A program made the translations under genes and the position numbers. A stretch of 7,709 bases of DNA from JANOQP01 sp044227705 (GTDB taxonomy: Bacteria > Bacteroidota > Bacteroidia > Chitinophagales > Saprospiraceae): the NCBI GenBank assembly GCA_044227705.1, contig JBGAWE010000219.1, positions 1-7,709 of the forward strand. Direction: 5' to 3'. Each line of letters opens with the position of its first letter. Within the stretch, counting starts at the first letter, position 1. The notes under the pieces are model-generated. The model was given only the letters and a program-made list of their open reading frames with translations. It ran no database searches and was not told the origin of the DNA. Below, piece after piece: positions 1 through 6,460 of this stretch.

Positions 1-1742
1 GCGGGACGACGCCCTACGCCTTTTCGTGGACAGGCCCCGCGCCTTTCACCGCCACCTCGGAGGACATCAGCGGGCTGAAAGCCGGGAGCTATTCCTGCAC
101 CATCACCGACCTGAACGGCTGCCAGAAACTCCTCGGGCCGGTTGTTTTGACCCAACCGGCGGCGAGCATCGGCGTGGCCGTCTCGCCGACAACGGCGGTC
201 AGTTGTTATGGCGGGGGCAACGGCGCGGTGAACATCACCGCCTCTGGCGGGACGCCGGGCTACTCCTTTTCATGGACCGGCCCCGGCGGCTTCACAGCCA
301 CGACCGAGGACATCACGGGCCTCGCCGCGGGGAGCTACGCCGTCACGACGACGGACATGAACGGATGCACCGCGACGGCGGCGGCCCTCGTGAACCAGCC
401 GAATCCGATTTCAGTGGATTTGGGTCAAATAACCGCCGTCCAGCCGACCTGTTTCGGTTTGACGAACGGCAGTTTGACCATTGGCGCGACCGCGATTTCA
501 GGCGGAACGCCGGGCTACAACGTCGCGTGGTCGAACGGGCCGACGACGCTTTCAAACCCGGGCATCGGGGCGGGGAGCTATTCTTTCACCATCACCGACG
601 CGAGCGGCTGCACCTCGCCCGTCGGGCCGATTGCCCTCTCGCAACCGGCGGTTTTGGCGGTCAATCCCGCCCAAATCACGGTGATGGGCGCCTGCCCGGC
701 GACGCCGAACGGGTTCATCTCCATCCCGGCCGCCGCCATCTCGGGCGGGACGCCGGGCTATGCCTGCGCATGGGCGAACGGCGTTCCCGGCTTGACGAAC
801 ACGGGCCTCGTGAACGGGAGCTACCTGTTCACCATCACCGACTCGCACGGCTGCACCGTCTCGCAGACGGTCGTCGTGCCCGTCGCGGCCGGGCCGGGGA
901 CGCTCTCGACGGTCACGCAGCCGACGACCTGCGCCTCCTACAACGGCAGCATCGACCTCGACGTCGCGCCCGGTGGCGGGCCGTACTCGTACAACTGGTC
1001 CGGCCCCGGCACCCTCAATTTTCAGCAAGACCAGACGGGCCTCCACTATGGAAGTTTTGCCGTGACGGTGACGGCGGCCACCGGCTGCTCGATGGCGGAA
1101 AACTTCGTGCTCAACGGCCCCGGCGGCTGCGCGAACTGCCCGGGGATCAGCGGCCTGTCGACGGCGGCGGCGTTCGCCTGCCAGTACTCCCCGACGACGT
1201 TCACGGCCTCCGGCCTGACGAACATGGGCAGCAGCTACGGCCTCATCTTCAAACACAGCCTCGTGCCGCTGGCCGACCCGTACAACGGCGGAACCTTCAT
1301 GGCCCACGTCAACAACGCCAGCCTGACCGGCGGCGGGACGATGGCCTCGGCAGGCTATTCTTTTCAAACGCCGGGCAGCTACATCGTCTACGCCGTCCTC
1401 AACCCGCCGCCCGTCGACCCGGCCTGCCGCCCTGCAATTTCTCAAAATTTGCTGGTGAGCGCCGTTCCGCCGCCGCCGAGCGGCCCCTGCGCCCAGGCCT
1501 TCTGCATCGGCGACGCGCCTACGGTGGCCAGCCTCCAGCCGAACGGGCCGGGCTTTTTTTGGTACGATGTCCAATTCGGGGGAACCCCGCTCGCCTCGTC
1601 CACGCCGCTCGTGAACGGGGGGCTTTACTACTGCGGGCAGGTCGGGGGCGGGTGCCAGTCCTATGACCGGCTGCTCGTGCGGGTCGTCGTCAGCACGCCG
1701 CCGGCGGGGAAGGTGTGCCTCGCGGGGTGCAACGGGAATTGA
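1..1742 (+). CDS. SprB-repeat surface adhesin, 3' part (5' end outside window)
   Basis: This is the C-terminal 579 residues of a secreted, probably cell-surface or extracellular protein; the first complete codon is at position 3 and no stop lies upstream. Five SprB-like repeats occupy 3-1136, each with the pattern Cys, then NG, then GGTPGY or similar, then W, then GSY, then TITD..GC. SprB is the gliding adhesin of Flavobacterium, and such repeats are typical of very large Bacteroidota adhesins. Positions 1137-1466 encode a beta-rich domain I cannot name. Positions 1467-1742 match the Ig-like domain associated with CHU_C proteins (core APTVASLQPNG, FFWYD, FGGTPLASSTPLV, LYYCGQV, then GCQS). 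The protein then stops at CLAGCNGN. I see neither a type A nor a type B (gliding-motility CHU_C) type IX secretion C-terminal domain, which is odd for this class. Function as adhesion or motility is inferred from the repeats only. Confidence 0.85.
   Translation, partial: GTTPYAFSWTGPAPFTATSEDISGLKAGSYSCTITDLNGCQKLLGPVVLTQPAASIGVAVSPTTAVSCYGGGNGAVNITASGGTPGYSFSWTGPGGFTATTEDITGLAAGSYAVTTTDMNGCTATAAALVNQPNPISVDLGQITAVQPTCFGLTNGSLTIGATAISGGTPGYNVAWSNGPTTLSNPGIGAGSYSFTITDASGCTSPVGPIALSQPAVLAVNPAQITVMGACPATPNGFISIPAAAISGGTPGYACAWANGVPGLTNTGLVNGSYLFTITDSHGCTVSQTVVVPVAAGPGTLSTVTQPTTCASYNGSIDLDVAPGGGPYSYNWSGPGTLNFQQDQTGLHYGSFAVTVTAATGCSMAENFVLNGPGGCANCPGISGLSTAAAFACQYSPTTFTASGLTNMGSSYGLIFKHSLVPLADPYNGGTFMAHVNNASLTGGGTMASAGYSFQTPGSYIVYAVLNPPPVDPACRPAISQNLLVSAVPPPPSGPCAQAFCIGDAPTVASLQPNGPGFFWYDVQFGGTPLASSTPLVNGGLYYCGQVGGGCQSYDRLLVRVVVSTPPAGKVCLAGCNGN
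3..1136 (+). repeat. Five tandem SprB-like coding repeats of about 240 bp
   Basis: Units begin near 3 (cut by the window edge), 168, 408, 654 and 894, giving periods of 240, 246, 240 and 243 bp. At DNA level the block ggcgggacgccgggcta recurs with at most one change at about 246, 500 and 743. A second block, gggagctat/c followed by caccatcaccgac, recurs at about 91, 573 and 817. Unit 5 is the most diverged (GGGPYSY in place of GGTPGY). Each unit carries two conserved cysteines. Confidence 0.85.
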
Positions 1743-1761
1743 AGCCGGCCGATTCGTGTGT

Positions 1762-1807
1762 CGAAGCCGCCCGGTTTTGAACTTCAAAAAGAAGCCGGGC
1801 GGCTTCG
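1762..1807 (+). terminator. Long hairpin after the adhesin gene
   Basis: A perfect 13-bp stem pairs 1762-1774 with 1795-1807 (arm CGAAGCCGCCCGG). Inside it a further 6-bp stem pairs 1775-1780 (TTTTGA) with 1784-1789 (TCAAAA), separated from the outer stem by a five-base bulge. It starts 20 bases after the adhesin stop. No T-run follows the outer stem, so it is not a textbook intrinsic terminator; it may act as a 3' end stabiliser or a boundary hairpin. The rest of 1743-1909 shows nothing else I can support except the weak promoter match. Confidence 0.45.
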
Positions 1808-1868
1808 GCATGGTGAGAAAGACCGCCTCCTCGAAAAGCTCGACTGGCGGCAGATGGGCTAAAAGCGG

Positions 1869-1876
1869 TATTTATG
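1869..1876 (+). promoter_or_regulatory. Weak match to Bacteroidota -7 box (TAnnTTTG)
   Basis: TATTTATG differs from the Bacteroidota consensus TAnnTTTG at one position and sits 33 bases before the ATG at 1910. That spacing would suit a short leader. It overlaps an upstream in-frame ATG at 1874, which argues that 1910 is the real start. I see no convincing -33 TTG element, so the call is weak. Confidence 0.2.
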
Positions 1877-1909
1877 CCCCGAGATTTCTTTACCAAACAC
1901 ACGATTTCT

Positions 1910-3112
1910 ATGAAAAGGATAATCCCTGCATTAGTCCTATGGGCCACGCTGACCGGCTCGGCTGTTTCTCAATCAATGCGCCCACTGGGCGAGGGCGACG
2001 GCTACCAAAAATCGAAGTTCGAGGTCGGTGCCCTGGCCGGTTTTTCCAACTATCAGGGCGATTTGGCGAAGACCCTGCGGTTCAACTACCTCGAGACGCG
2101 CCCGGCTCTCGGCGTTTTCGGCCGCTATCAAATCGACCAGCGATGGGCGGCACGGGCCAACGCCCTCGTCGGCTGGATTGGCGGCAGCGACAGCCACTAC
2201 GACGACCGCAAGGCGCGGGGCTGGAGTTTCACGGCCTCGTTGTTGGAGTTCTCGGCGCAGGCCGAATGGGAGCCGTTCGGCCCCACGCGCTTCCTCAACC
2301 TCGGCGACATGGACCATTTCGAGCGCATCGTCTCGCCTTACGCCTTCATCGGGGCCGGGATGCTGCACTTCAAGCCGAAGACCGAGTTCAACGAGGCGGG
2401 CCAGTCGCCCGACATGATAGCCCGCATCAACCTCGACAAGACGGAGAACTTCAGCGAGACCGTCTTCACCCTTCCATTCGGCGTCGGGGCAAAGGTGGAC
2501 ATCGACCGCGACTGGATGGTCGGGGCCGAGGTCGGCTTCCGGACCCCCTTTTCCGACTTCCTCGACGGTGTGAGCAACGCCGGTAACCCCGACCGCAAGG
2601 ACTGGTACCTCATGGGTGGCCTGACCGTTGCCCGCCGGTTCTGGGGCCCGCGCGACCGCGACGGCGACGGCACCCCCGACAAGCGCGATGCTTGCCCCGA
2701 AGAGCCAGGCTCCACCGCGATGAAAGGCTGCCCCGAGAAGGTGAACATCACCGAGGAGGAAAAACTGGAGCTGGCCGAGGCCGTCTATGGCGTTCAGTTC
2801 GAGACGGGAAAGTCGGCACTAAAAAAGGAGAGCTTCCCGGTGCTCGACAAGGTGGCGGGCATCATGGCAAAATACCCCGGCTACGGCCTGCGCATCGAGG
2901 GCCACACCGACGACGTGGGCGAGGCGGGCTTCAACCAGACCTTGAGCGAGTCGCGGGCCATCGCCTGCTACGACTACCTCGTGGCGCACGGCGTGAGCGA
3001 CGCGCGGATGCGGACGGCGGGCTTCGGCGAGTCGCGACCCATCGCCTCGAACGAGACGGCGGAGGGGAAGGCGAAGAACCGGCGTGTGGAGTTCGTGCTG
3101 TTCGTGCGGTGA
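1910..3112 (+). CDS. OmpA-family outer-membrane protein (DUF6089-like barrel, TSP3 linker, OmpA domain)
   Basis: A 400-residue protein that should sit in the outer membrane and hold peptidoglycan. Residues 1-20 are a signal peptide (MKRIIPALVLWATLTGSAVS, likely cut before Q21); an in-frame ATG at 1874 would put 12 polar residues ahead of it, so 1910 is chosen. Residues about 36-245 alternate hydrophobic and polar positions like an eight-stranded barrel and resemble DUF6089/outer-membrane beta-barrel proteins of Bacteroidota. Residues 249-274 form a thrombospondin type 3 repeat (DRDGDGTPDKRD with Cys262 and Cys274), likely calcium binding. Residues 291-400 are an OmpA C-terminal domain: EGHTDD, LSESRA, GFGESRPIA and NRRVE. 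Asp334 and Arg349 are 15 residues apart, as are the diaminopimelate-binding Asp271 and Arg286 of E. coli OmpA, so peptidoglycan binding is probably intact. It is probably its own transcription unit. Confidence 0.88.
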   Translation: MKRIIPALVLWATLTGSAVSQSMRPLGEGDGYQKSKFEVGALAGFSNYQGDLAKTLRFNYLETRPALGVFGRYQIDQRWAARANALVGWIGGSDSHYDDRKARGWSFTASLLEFSAQAEWEPFGPTRFLNLGDMDHFERIVSPYAFIGAGMLHFKPKTEFNEAGQSPDMIARINLDKTENFSETVFTLPFGVGAKVDIDRDWMVGAEVGFRTPFSDFLDGVSNAGNPDRKDWYLMGGLTVARRFWGPRDRDGDGTPDKRDACPEEPGSTAMKGCPEKVNITEEEKLELAEAVYGVQFETGKSALKKESFPVLDKVAGIMAKYPGYGLRIEGHTDDVGEAGFNQTLSESRAIACYDYLVAHGVSDARMRTAGFGESRPIASNETAEGKAKNRRVEFVLFVR

Positions 3113-3173
3113 GCGGCTCGACTCAAACGGCTTTTTAGACCTTCGCCCGTCCAAATTTTAAAGAAAAGACCGC

Positions 3174-4241
3174 GTGGCCAAGACCCGAATCGAAAAGGAG
3201 ACAACAGAACAGCCGCCCATCGGCGTCGTCGGAGCGGGCAGCTTCGGAACGGCGGTGGCCAACCTGCTGGCCGAAAACGCCGAGGTCCGCCTCTACTCGC
3301 GCCGCCCCGAGCTGGCCGAGGAGATAAACCGCAGCCGCTCGAACCTCGGCGTGCCGATGAGCCCGCGCGTCACGGCGGTCAACAACATGGCCGCGATGGC
3401 CGAGGAGTGCCGCGTCATCTTCCCCATCGTCCCGTCGCAGAGCTTCCGAAAGATGATGCAGCAGCTCGGGCCGCACCTGCGCCCGCAGCACATCTTGATT
3501 CACGGGACAAAAGGGTTTGACCTGAAAAACATCGACGAGGCCGCCCTCGCCCGCCAGCCGCTCACCCGCCAGCAGGTGCTGACGATGAGCGAGGTGATTC
3601 GCGAGGAAAGCTCCGTCGTCCGCATCGGCTGCTTGAGCGGGCCGAACTTGGCGAGCGAAATCATGTCCGGGCAGCCGACCATGTCGCTTGTGGCGAGCCG
3701 TTTCCGGGAAGTCATCCAGATTGGGCAAAAGGCGCTGAACAGCCGGAAATTCCACGTCTTCGGCGGCTACGACATCCTCGGCGCCGAGCTGGCCGGGGCT
3801 CTGAAGAACATCGTCGCCATCGGCTCCGGCCTCCTCGCCGGGATGGGGATGGGGCGCAACATCCAGTCGATGCTCATCTCGCGCGGGCTGGCCGAGATGA
3901 TCTATTTCGGAAAGGCCCTCGGCGCGTCGAGCGAGGCGTTCCTCGGCACGGCCGGCATCGGCGACCTCGTGGCGACGGCCACCTCGACCTCCAGCCGCAA
4001 CTATTCCCTCGGGATGCGCCTCGCCAAAGGCGAAAAACTGGCTGACATCGAAAGCTCGATGCCCGAACTGGCCGAGGGCGTCCGCACGCTGCGGATCGCC
4101 CGGCAACTGGCGCGACAGTACAAACTCCACGTTCCCATCACGACGACGCTCTACATGGTCGTCTTCGAGGGCTTCGAAATGAGCCGCGCCCTCGACTACC
4201 TGATGACCTATCCCTACGACGTGGACGTGGATTTCGTCTGA
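3174..4241 (+). CDS. gpsA: NAD(P)H-dependent glycerol-3-phosphate dehydrogenase
   Basis: Cytoplasmic enzyme that reduces dihydroxyacetone phosphate to sn-glycerol 3-phosphate for phospholipid synthesis. It has 355 residues, slightly above the usual 330-340. The Rossmann loop is GVVGAGSFGTAVA (residues 17-29). GTKGF (111-115) holds Lys113 and SGPNLASEI spans 155-163. ALKNIVAIGSG (209-219) carries the probable catalytic Lys211. GIGDLVATATSTSSRN (261-276) is the family signature near the substrate and NAD sites, and AEGVRT (300-305) is the conserved VEG-type motif. The start is GTG: an in-frame TAA at 3159 leaves no earlier start, and later starts would cut into the Rossmann fold. Only 61 bases separate it from the OmpA gene, and these show no clear promoter, terminator or Shine-Dalgarno site, so read-through from upstream is possible. 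The C-terminus (YPYDVDVDFV) is acidic and not part of the core fold. Confidence 0.95.
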   Translation: MAKTRIEKETTEQPPIGVVGAGSFGTAVANLLAENAEVRLYSRRPELAEEINRSRSNLGVPMSPRVTAVNNMAAMAEECRVIFPIVPSQSFRKMMQQLGPHLRPQHILIHGTKGFDLKNIDEAALARQPLTRQQVLTMSEVIREESSVVRIGCLSGPNLASEIMSGQPTMSLVASRFREVIQIGQKALNSRKFHVFGGYDILGAELAGALKNIVAIGSGLLAGMGMGRNIQSMLISRGLAEMIYFGKALGASSEAFLGTAGIGDLVATATSTSSRNYSLGMRLAKGEKLADIESSMPELAEGVRTLRIARQLARQYKLHVPITTTLYMVVFEGFEMSRALDYLMTYPYDVDVDFV

Positions 4242-4249
4242 AATCGCCC

Positions 4250-4283
4250 GAAACGCCGCGCCGTTTCCCAGCCTTTTCTTTTT
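4250..4283 (+). terminator. Possible intrinsic terminator after gpsA
   Basis: GAAACG (4250-4255) pairs with CGTTTC (4262-4267) around a six-base loop, and the T-rich stretch CCTTTTCTTTTTG follows at 4272-4284. It starts nine bases after the gpsA stop. The stem is short and A/T-rich at its base, so strength is uncertain. A competing pairing exists: GCCCGAAA (4246-4253) with TTTCGGGC (4291-4298). Confidence 0.4.
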
Positions 4284-4345
4284 GACCGCTTTTCGGGCCG
4301 TTCGTCGCCCGCTCTCCATCTTTTTATCGAAATATTGGATACGCC

Positions 4346-4373
4346 GGAAACAATTTGGCCGCAAATCGTTTCC
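4346..4373 (+). promoter_or_regulatory. Candidate TetR-family operator, 28-bp imperfect palindrome
   Basis: GGAAACAATTTG (4346-4357) and CAAATCGTTTCC (4362-4373) are inverted repeats matching at 11 of 12 positions around the spacer GCCG; the only mismatch is A4352 against C4367. It lies 39 bases before the ATG of the adjacent TetR-type gene, where an autoregulatory operator is expected, and its length fits two TetR-family dimers or one long site. The ATTTG in each arm resembles the TTTG half of the Bacteroidota -7 box, so binding could cover the promoter. Binding is inferred. Confidence 0.6.
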
Positions 4374-4402
4374 ACTGTTGAATTGAGACAACCCCACGAA
4401 TT

Positions 4403-4408
4403 GGAGAG
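4403..4408 (+). promoter_or_regulatory. Ribosome binding site deciding the repressor start
   Basis: GGAGAG lies just upstream of the ATG at 4413, with six bases between GGAG and the start codon. The other genes here lack such a site. It supports ATG 4413 over the TTG at 4335, which would place the palindrome at 4346-4373 inside the coding sequence. Confidence 0.5.
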
Positions 4409-4412
4409 AAAA

Positions 4413-5042
4413 ATGGTGCCCGACGCACAACTCAAACTGTTCAAACGGGTGGAGGAACTGTTCTTCCGCCTCGGCATCCGCAACCTGACCATGGACGACG
4501 TGGCCCGCGAGCTTGGCATCTCCAAAAAGACCCTCTACCAGCACGTCGAGAGCAAGGACGACCTCGTGAAAAAGGTCGTCGCGATGGGCATCGAGGCCGA
4601 TTGCACCGATCACGAGTCCATCCTCGCCGCCTCGACCGACGCGATAGACGAGATGCTGTTGGTGGCCGAGCACATCGTTCGGCAGGTGCGGCAGGTGAAG
4701 CCGAGCCTCATGTTCGAACTGCAAAGGCACCACCCCGAGGCCTGGGCCTTGATGGACGACTTCCACTCGCAGAGCATCCGCCACTGGATTCGGGCCAACA
4801 TCATTCGTGGCATCGACGAGGGCCTCTACCGACCGGACGCTAACCCCGAAATCGTCGCCTCGCTCTACGTCGCGGCGGCAGCCAACATCCTCGATGAGCG
4901 GTTTTTCCCGCACGGGAAATTTGCTTTCGAGGAGGTAATCCGGCAGTTCATGGTCTGGCACCTTGCTGGCGTCTGTTCGGAAAAAGGCCGCGAACTGCTC
5001 GTCAACCGCCTTGCCGAGGCCGCACTAAAACCTGTCAATTAA
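4413..5042 (+). CDS. TetR/AcrR-family transcriptional repressor of the efflux operon
   Basis: A 209-residue cytoplasmic DNA-binding regulator, the usual length for the family. The N-terminal helix-turn-helix is at residues 25-52: LTMDDVARELGISKKTLYQH followed by VESKDDLV, a close match to the TetR_N pattern (family consensus: IA..lGiSk.tlY.hF..Kd.L). Residues about 60-205 are all-helical ligand-binding and dimer sequence, with RGIDEGLYRPDANPEIVASL (132-151) resembling C-terminal regions of Bacteroidota TetR proteins. The reading frame is open upstream to a TTG at 4335, which would add 26 residues. I prefer ATG 4413 because of the ribosome binding site at 4403 and the palindrome at 4346. Only 17 bases separate its stop from the TolC-type gene, so the regulator is probably the first gene of the efflux operon and represses it until an inducer binds. 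The inducer cannot be told from sequence. Confidence 0.88.
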   Translation: MVPDAQLKLFKRVEELFFRLGIRNLTMDDVARELGISKKTLYQHVESKDDLVKKVVAMGIEADCTDHESILAASTDAIDEMLLVAEHIVRQVRQVKPSLMFELQRHHPEAWALMDDFHSQSIRHWIRANIIRGIDEGLYRPDANPEIVASLYVAAAANILDERFFPHGKFAFEEVIRQFMVWHLAGVCSEKGRELLVNRLAEAALKPVN

Positions 5043-5059
5043 CTGAAATTCAACTACTT

Positions 5060-6412
5060 ATGAAAATAAAGAAAAAACTTCTGATAATCCCTGGTTTGCT
5101 CCTTGCCGCGCTGGCCTCCGTCCTCGGCCAGTCGGCGCAGATGACGCTCGAAGAGGCCGTCAAGTACGCACAGGACAAGCACCCGTCGGTGCGCCTCGCC
5201 CAAATCGCGTGGTCGGACGCCGACTGGCAGATCCGCGAGAACACGGCGACTGCGATGCCGCAGTTCACGGGGACGGCGGGCTACAGCTACTTCTTCCAAA
5301 AGCCCGAGTCGCCGCTGCCGTCGGCCTTCTTGCCGCGAGACTCTGTGACGGGCGAAATCCTGCCGGGCGTGGAGCGGACGGCCTCGTTCGTGCTGCGCAA
5401 CTCGCTCGACGCGAAGCTCCAGTACAGCCAGCTCCTCTTTTCAAACAGCTATCGGATTGCGAAAAAAGCGGCTCGTGGCTACCGCGACTGGGCCGCCATC
5501 CAGCTCGACGTGGCGAAGGCCAGCCTGCGCAACTCCGTCCGCGACGCCTATCTGCCCGCGCTGATTTTGACGGAGAACGTGGCGGTTTTGGACAAGAACA
5601 TCTCCAATCTCGAAAAGCTCCGCTCGGAAACGGCGGCGACGAACAAAGCTGGTTTCGTTGAACAGCTCGACGTCGACCGGCTCGATTTGAGCCTGATGAC
5701 CTTGCGAAACGAGCGCGAAAACCTTCTCCGCCAGCGCGGGACGGTGGTCGACGCTTTGAAGTTTGCGATGGGCTACCCGCAGACCGACCCGCTCACGCCG
5801 ACCGACGATTTGAAAAAACTCCTCGCCCAGATTGCCGACGAAATGCCGTCGGAAAAGCCGGATTTCGGTTCGCGGCCGGAGTGGCAGTCCATGCAAAAGG
5901 CGTCGGAACTGCGGGCCTTGCAAGCCACGATTTACGAAAAGCCGTGGATGCCGACGGTCGCCTCGTATGCCAGCTACGGCTACCAGATGCTCGGCGACAA
6001 CCTTGCAAAAGATGGCTTGCTTGTCCCCTCGGGCGGCATCGTCGGGCTGACGGTCAACGTGCCGATTTGGAACGGGGGCCTCTCGAAGGCGCAGCACCAA
6101 CGCGCCCTCCTCGCAGAGCAGACCCTGCGGACGCAGCAGAAAATGCTCGAAAACGGGTTGACTTTCGAGGCGCAGGCCGCACGGTCGGGCCTCGAAATCG
6201 CCAAGTCGAAGCAGGCGGACGCGCAGAAAAGCCTCGACCTCGCCCAGCGGATTTATGAGACCACGGAGAAGAAATACCGGGCCGGTGTCGGCTCGTCCGT
6301 CGAGCTTGTTTTGAGCGAGCAGAGCCTCTATTCGGCGCAGGCTGCCGTGCTGAACGCGCAGTTCGAGGTGTTGAAAGCCCGCGTCGCTGTCCAAAAATCA
6401 ATGGGCAGGTAG
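5060..6412 (+). CDS. TolC-family outer-membrane efflux channel
   Basis: A 450-residue outer-membrane factor, expected to form a trimeric channel through outer membrane and periplasm for an RND pump. Residues 1-23 are a signal peptide (MKIKKK, then LLIIPGLLLAALASVLG), with a likely cut before Gln24; there is no lipobox cysteine. Two outer-membrane efflux protein (OEP) halves follow, about 28-245 and 270-448. The first starts with MTLEEAVKYAQDKHPSVRLA, the standard opening of the family. The second contains GLTVNVPIWNGG (329-340), equivalent to the common P.F.GG strand motif that enters the barrel. Long helical stretches at about 150-235 and 341-445 are rich in Ala, Gln, Leu and Lys, as expected for the periplasmic tunnel. 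The start has an A/T-rich leader without Shine-Dalgarno sequence. The stop codon lies inside the left arm of the palindrome at 6409-6436. Confidence 0.92.
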   Translation: MKIKKKLLIIPGLLLAALASVLGQSAQMTLEEAVKYAQDKHPSVRLAQIAWSDADWQIRENTATAMPQFTGTAGYSYFFQKPESPLPSAFLPRDSVTGEILPGVERTASFVLRNSLDAKLQYSQLLFSNSYRIAKKAARGYRDWAAIQLDVAKASLRNSVRDAYLPALILTENVAVLDKNISNLEKLRSETAATNKAGFVEQLDVDRLDLSLMTLRNERENLLRQRGTVVDALKFAMGYPQTDPLTPTDDLKKLLAQIADEMPSEKPDFGSRPEWQSMQKASELRALQATIYEKPWMPTVASYASYGYQMLGDNLAKDGLLVPSGGIVGLTVNVPIWNGGLSKAQHQRALLAEQTLRTQQKMLENGLTFEAQAARSGLEIAKSKQADAQKSLDLAQRIYETTEKKYRAGVGSSVELVLSEQSLYSAQAAVLNAQFEVLKARVAVQKSMGR

Positions 6413-6436
6413 AGACGCGATGCTCCGCGTCTCTAC
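6409..6436. repeat. Perfect palindromic element overlapping the tolC-type stop codon
   Basis: GTAGAGACGCG (6409-6419) and CGCGTCTCTAC (6426-6436) are perfect 11-bp inverted repeats around the loop ATGCTC. The TAG stop (6410-6412) is part of the left arm. The loop differs by two bases from ATGCAT, which would make the whole 28 bases a perfect palindrome. From memory, unverified, short GTAGAGACGC-type palindromes are dispersed in high copy in some Bacteroidota and cyanobacteria. No T-run follows, so I do not call a terminator; a role in mRNA stability or differential expression between the two genes is possible. Confidence 0.75.
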
Positions 6437-6460
6437 ATCACAATCAAAAAAATTTCACCA

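Noticed and set aside
552..1811. Open frame of about 420 codons on the - strand opposite the adhesin
   Set aside because: The product is Arg/Ala-rich low-complexity sequence with no domain, while the + strand shows five consistent SprB-like repeats.
1663..2586. + strand open frame linking the end of the adhesin to the OmpA gene, considered as a frameshifted C-terminal domain
   Set aside because: Its translation is Arg/Pro-rich with no type IX C-terminal motif; it overlaps the real OmpA-family frame.
3113..3173. Terminator or promoter between the OmpA gene and gpsA
   Set aside because: Only a tiny GAGC/GCTC fold and a short T-run are present, with no stable stem and no TAnnTTTG-like box.
4335..4412. 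TTG start for the repressor adding 26 residues
   Set aside because: The extension includes the candidate operator, lies before the normal TetR N-terminus, and the ATG at 4413 has a good ribosome binding site.
3135..4961. Very long open frame of about 600 codons on the - strand across gpsA and the repressor gene
   Set aside because: It is opposite two clearly recognised genes and crosses the gap between them; its protein is rich in His, Arg, Asp and Val without any family signature. Long antisense frames are expected in GC-rich DNA.
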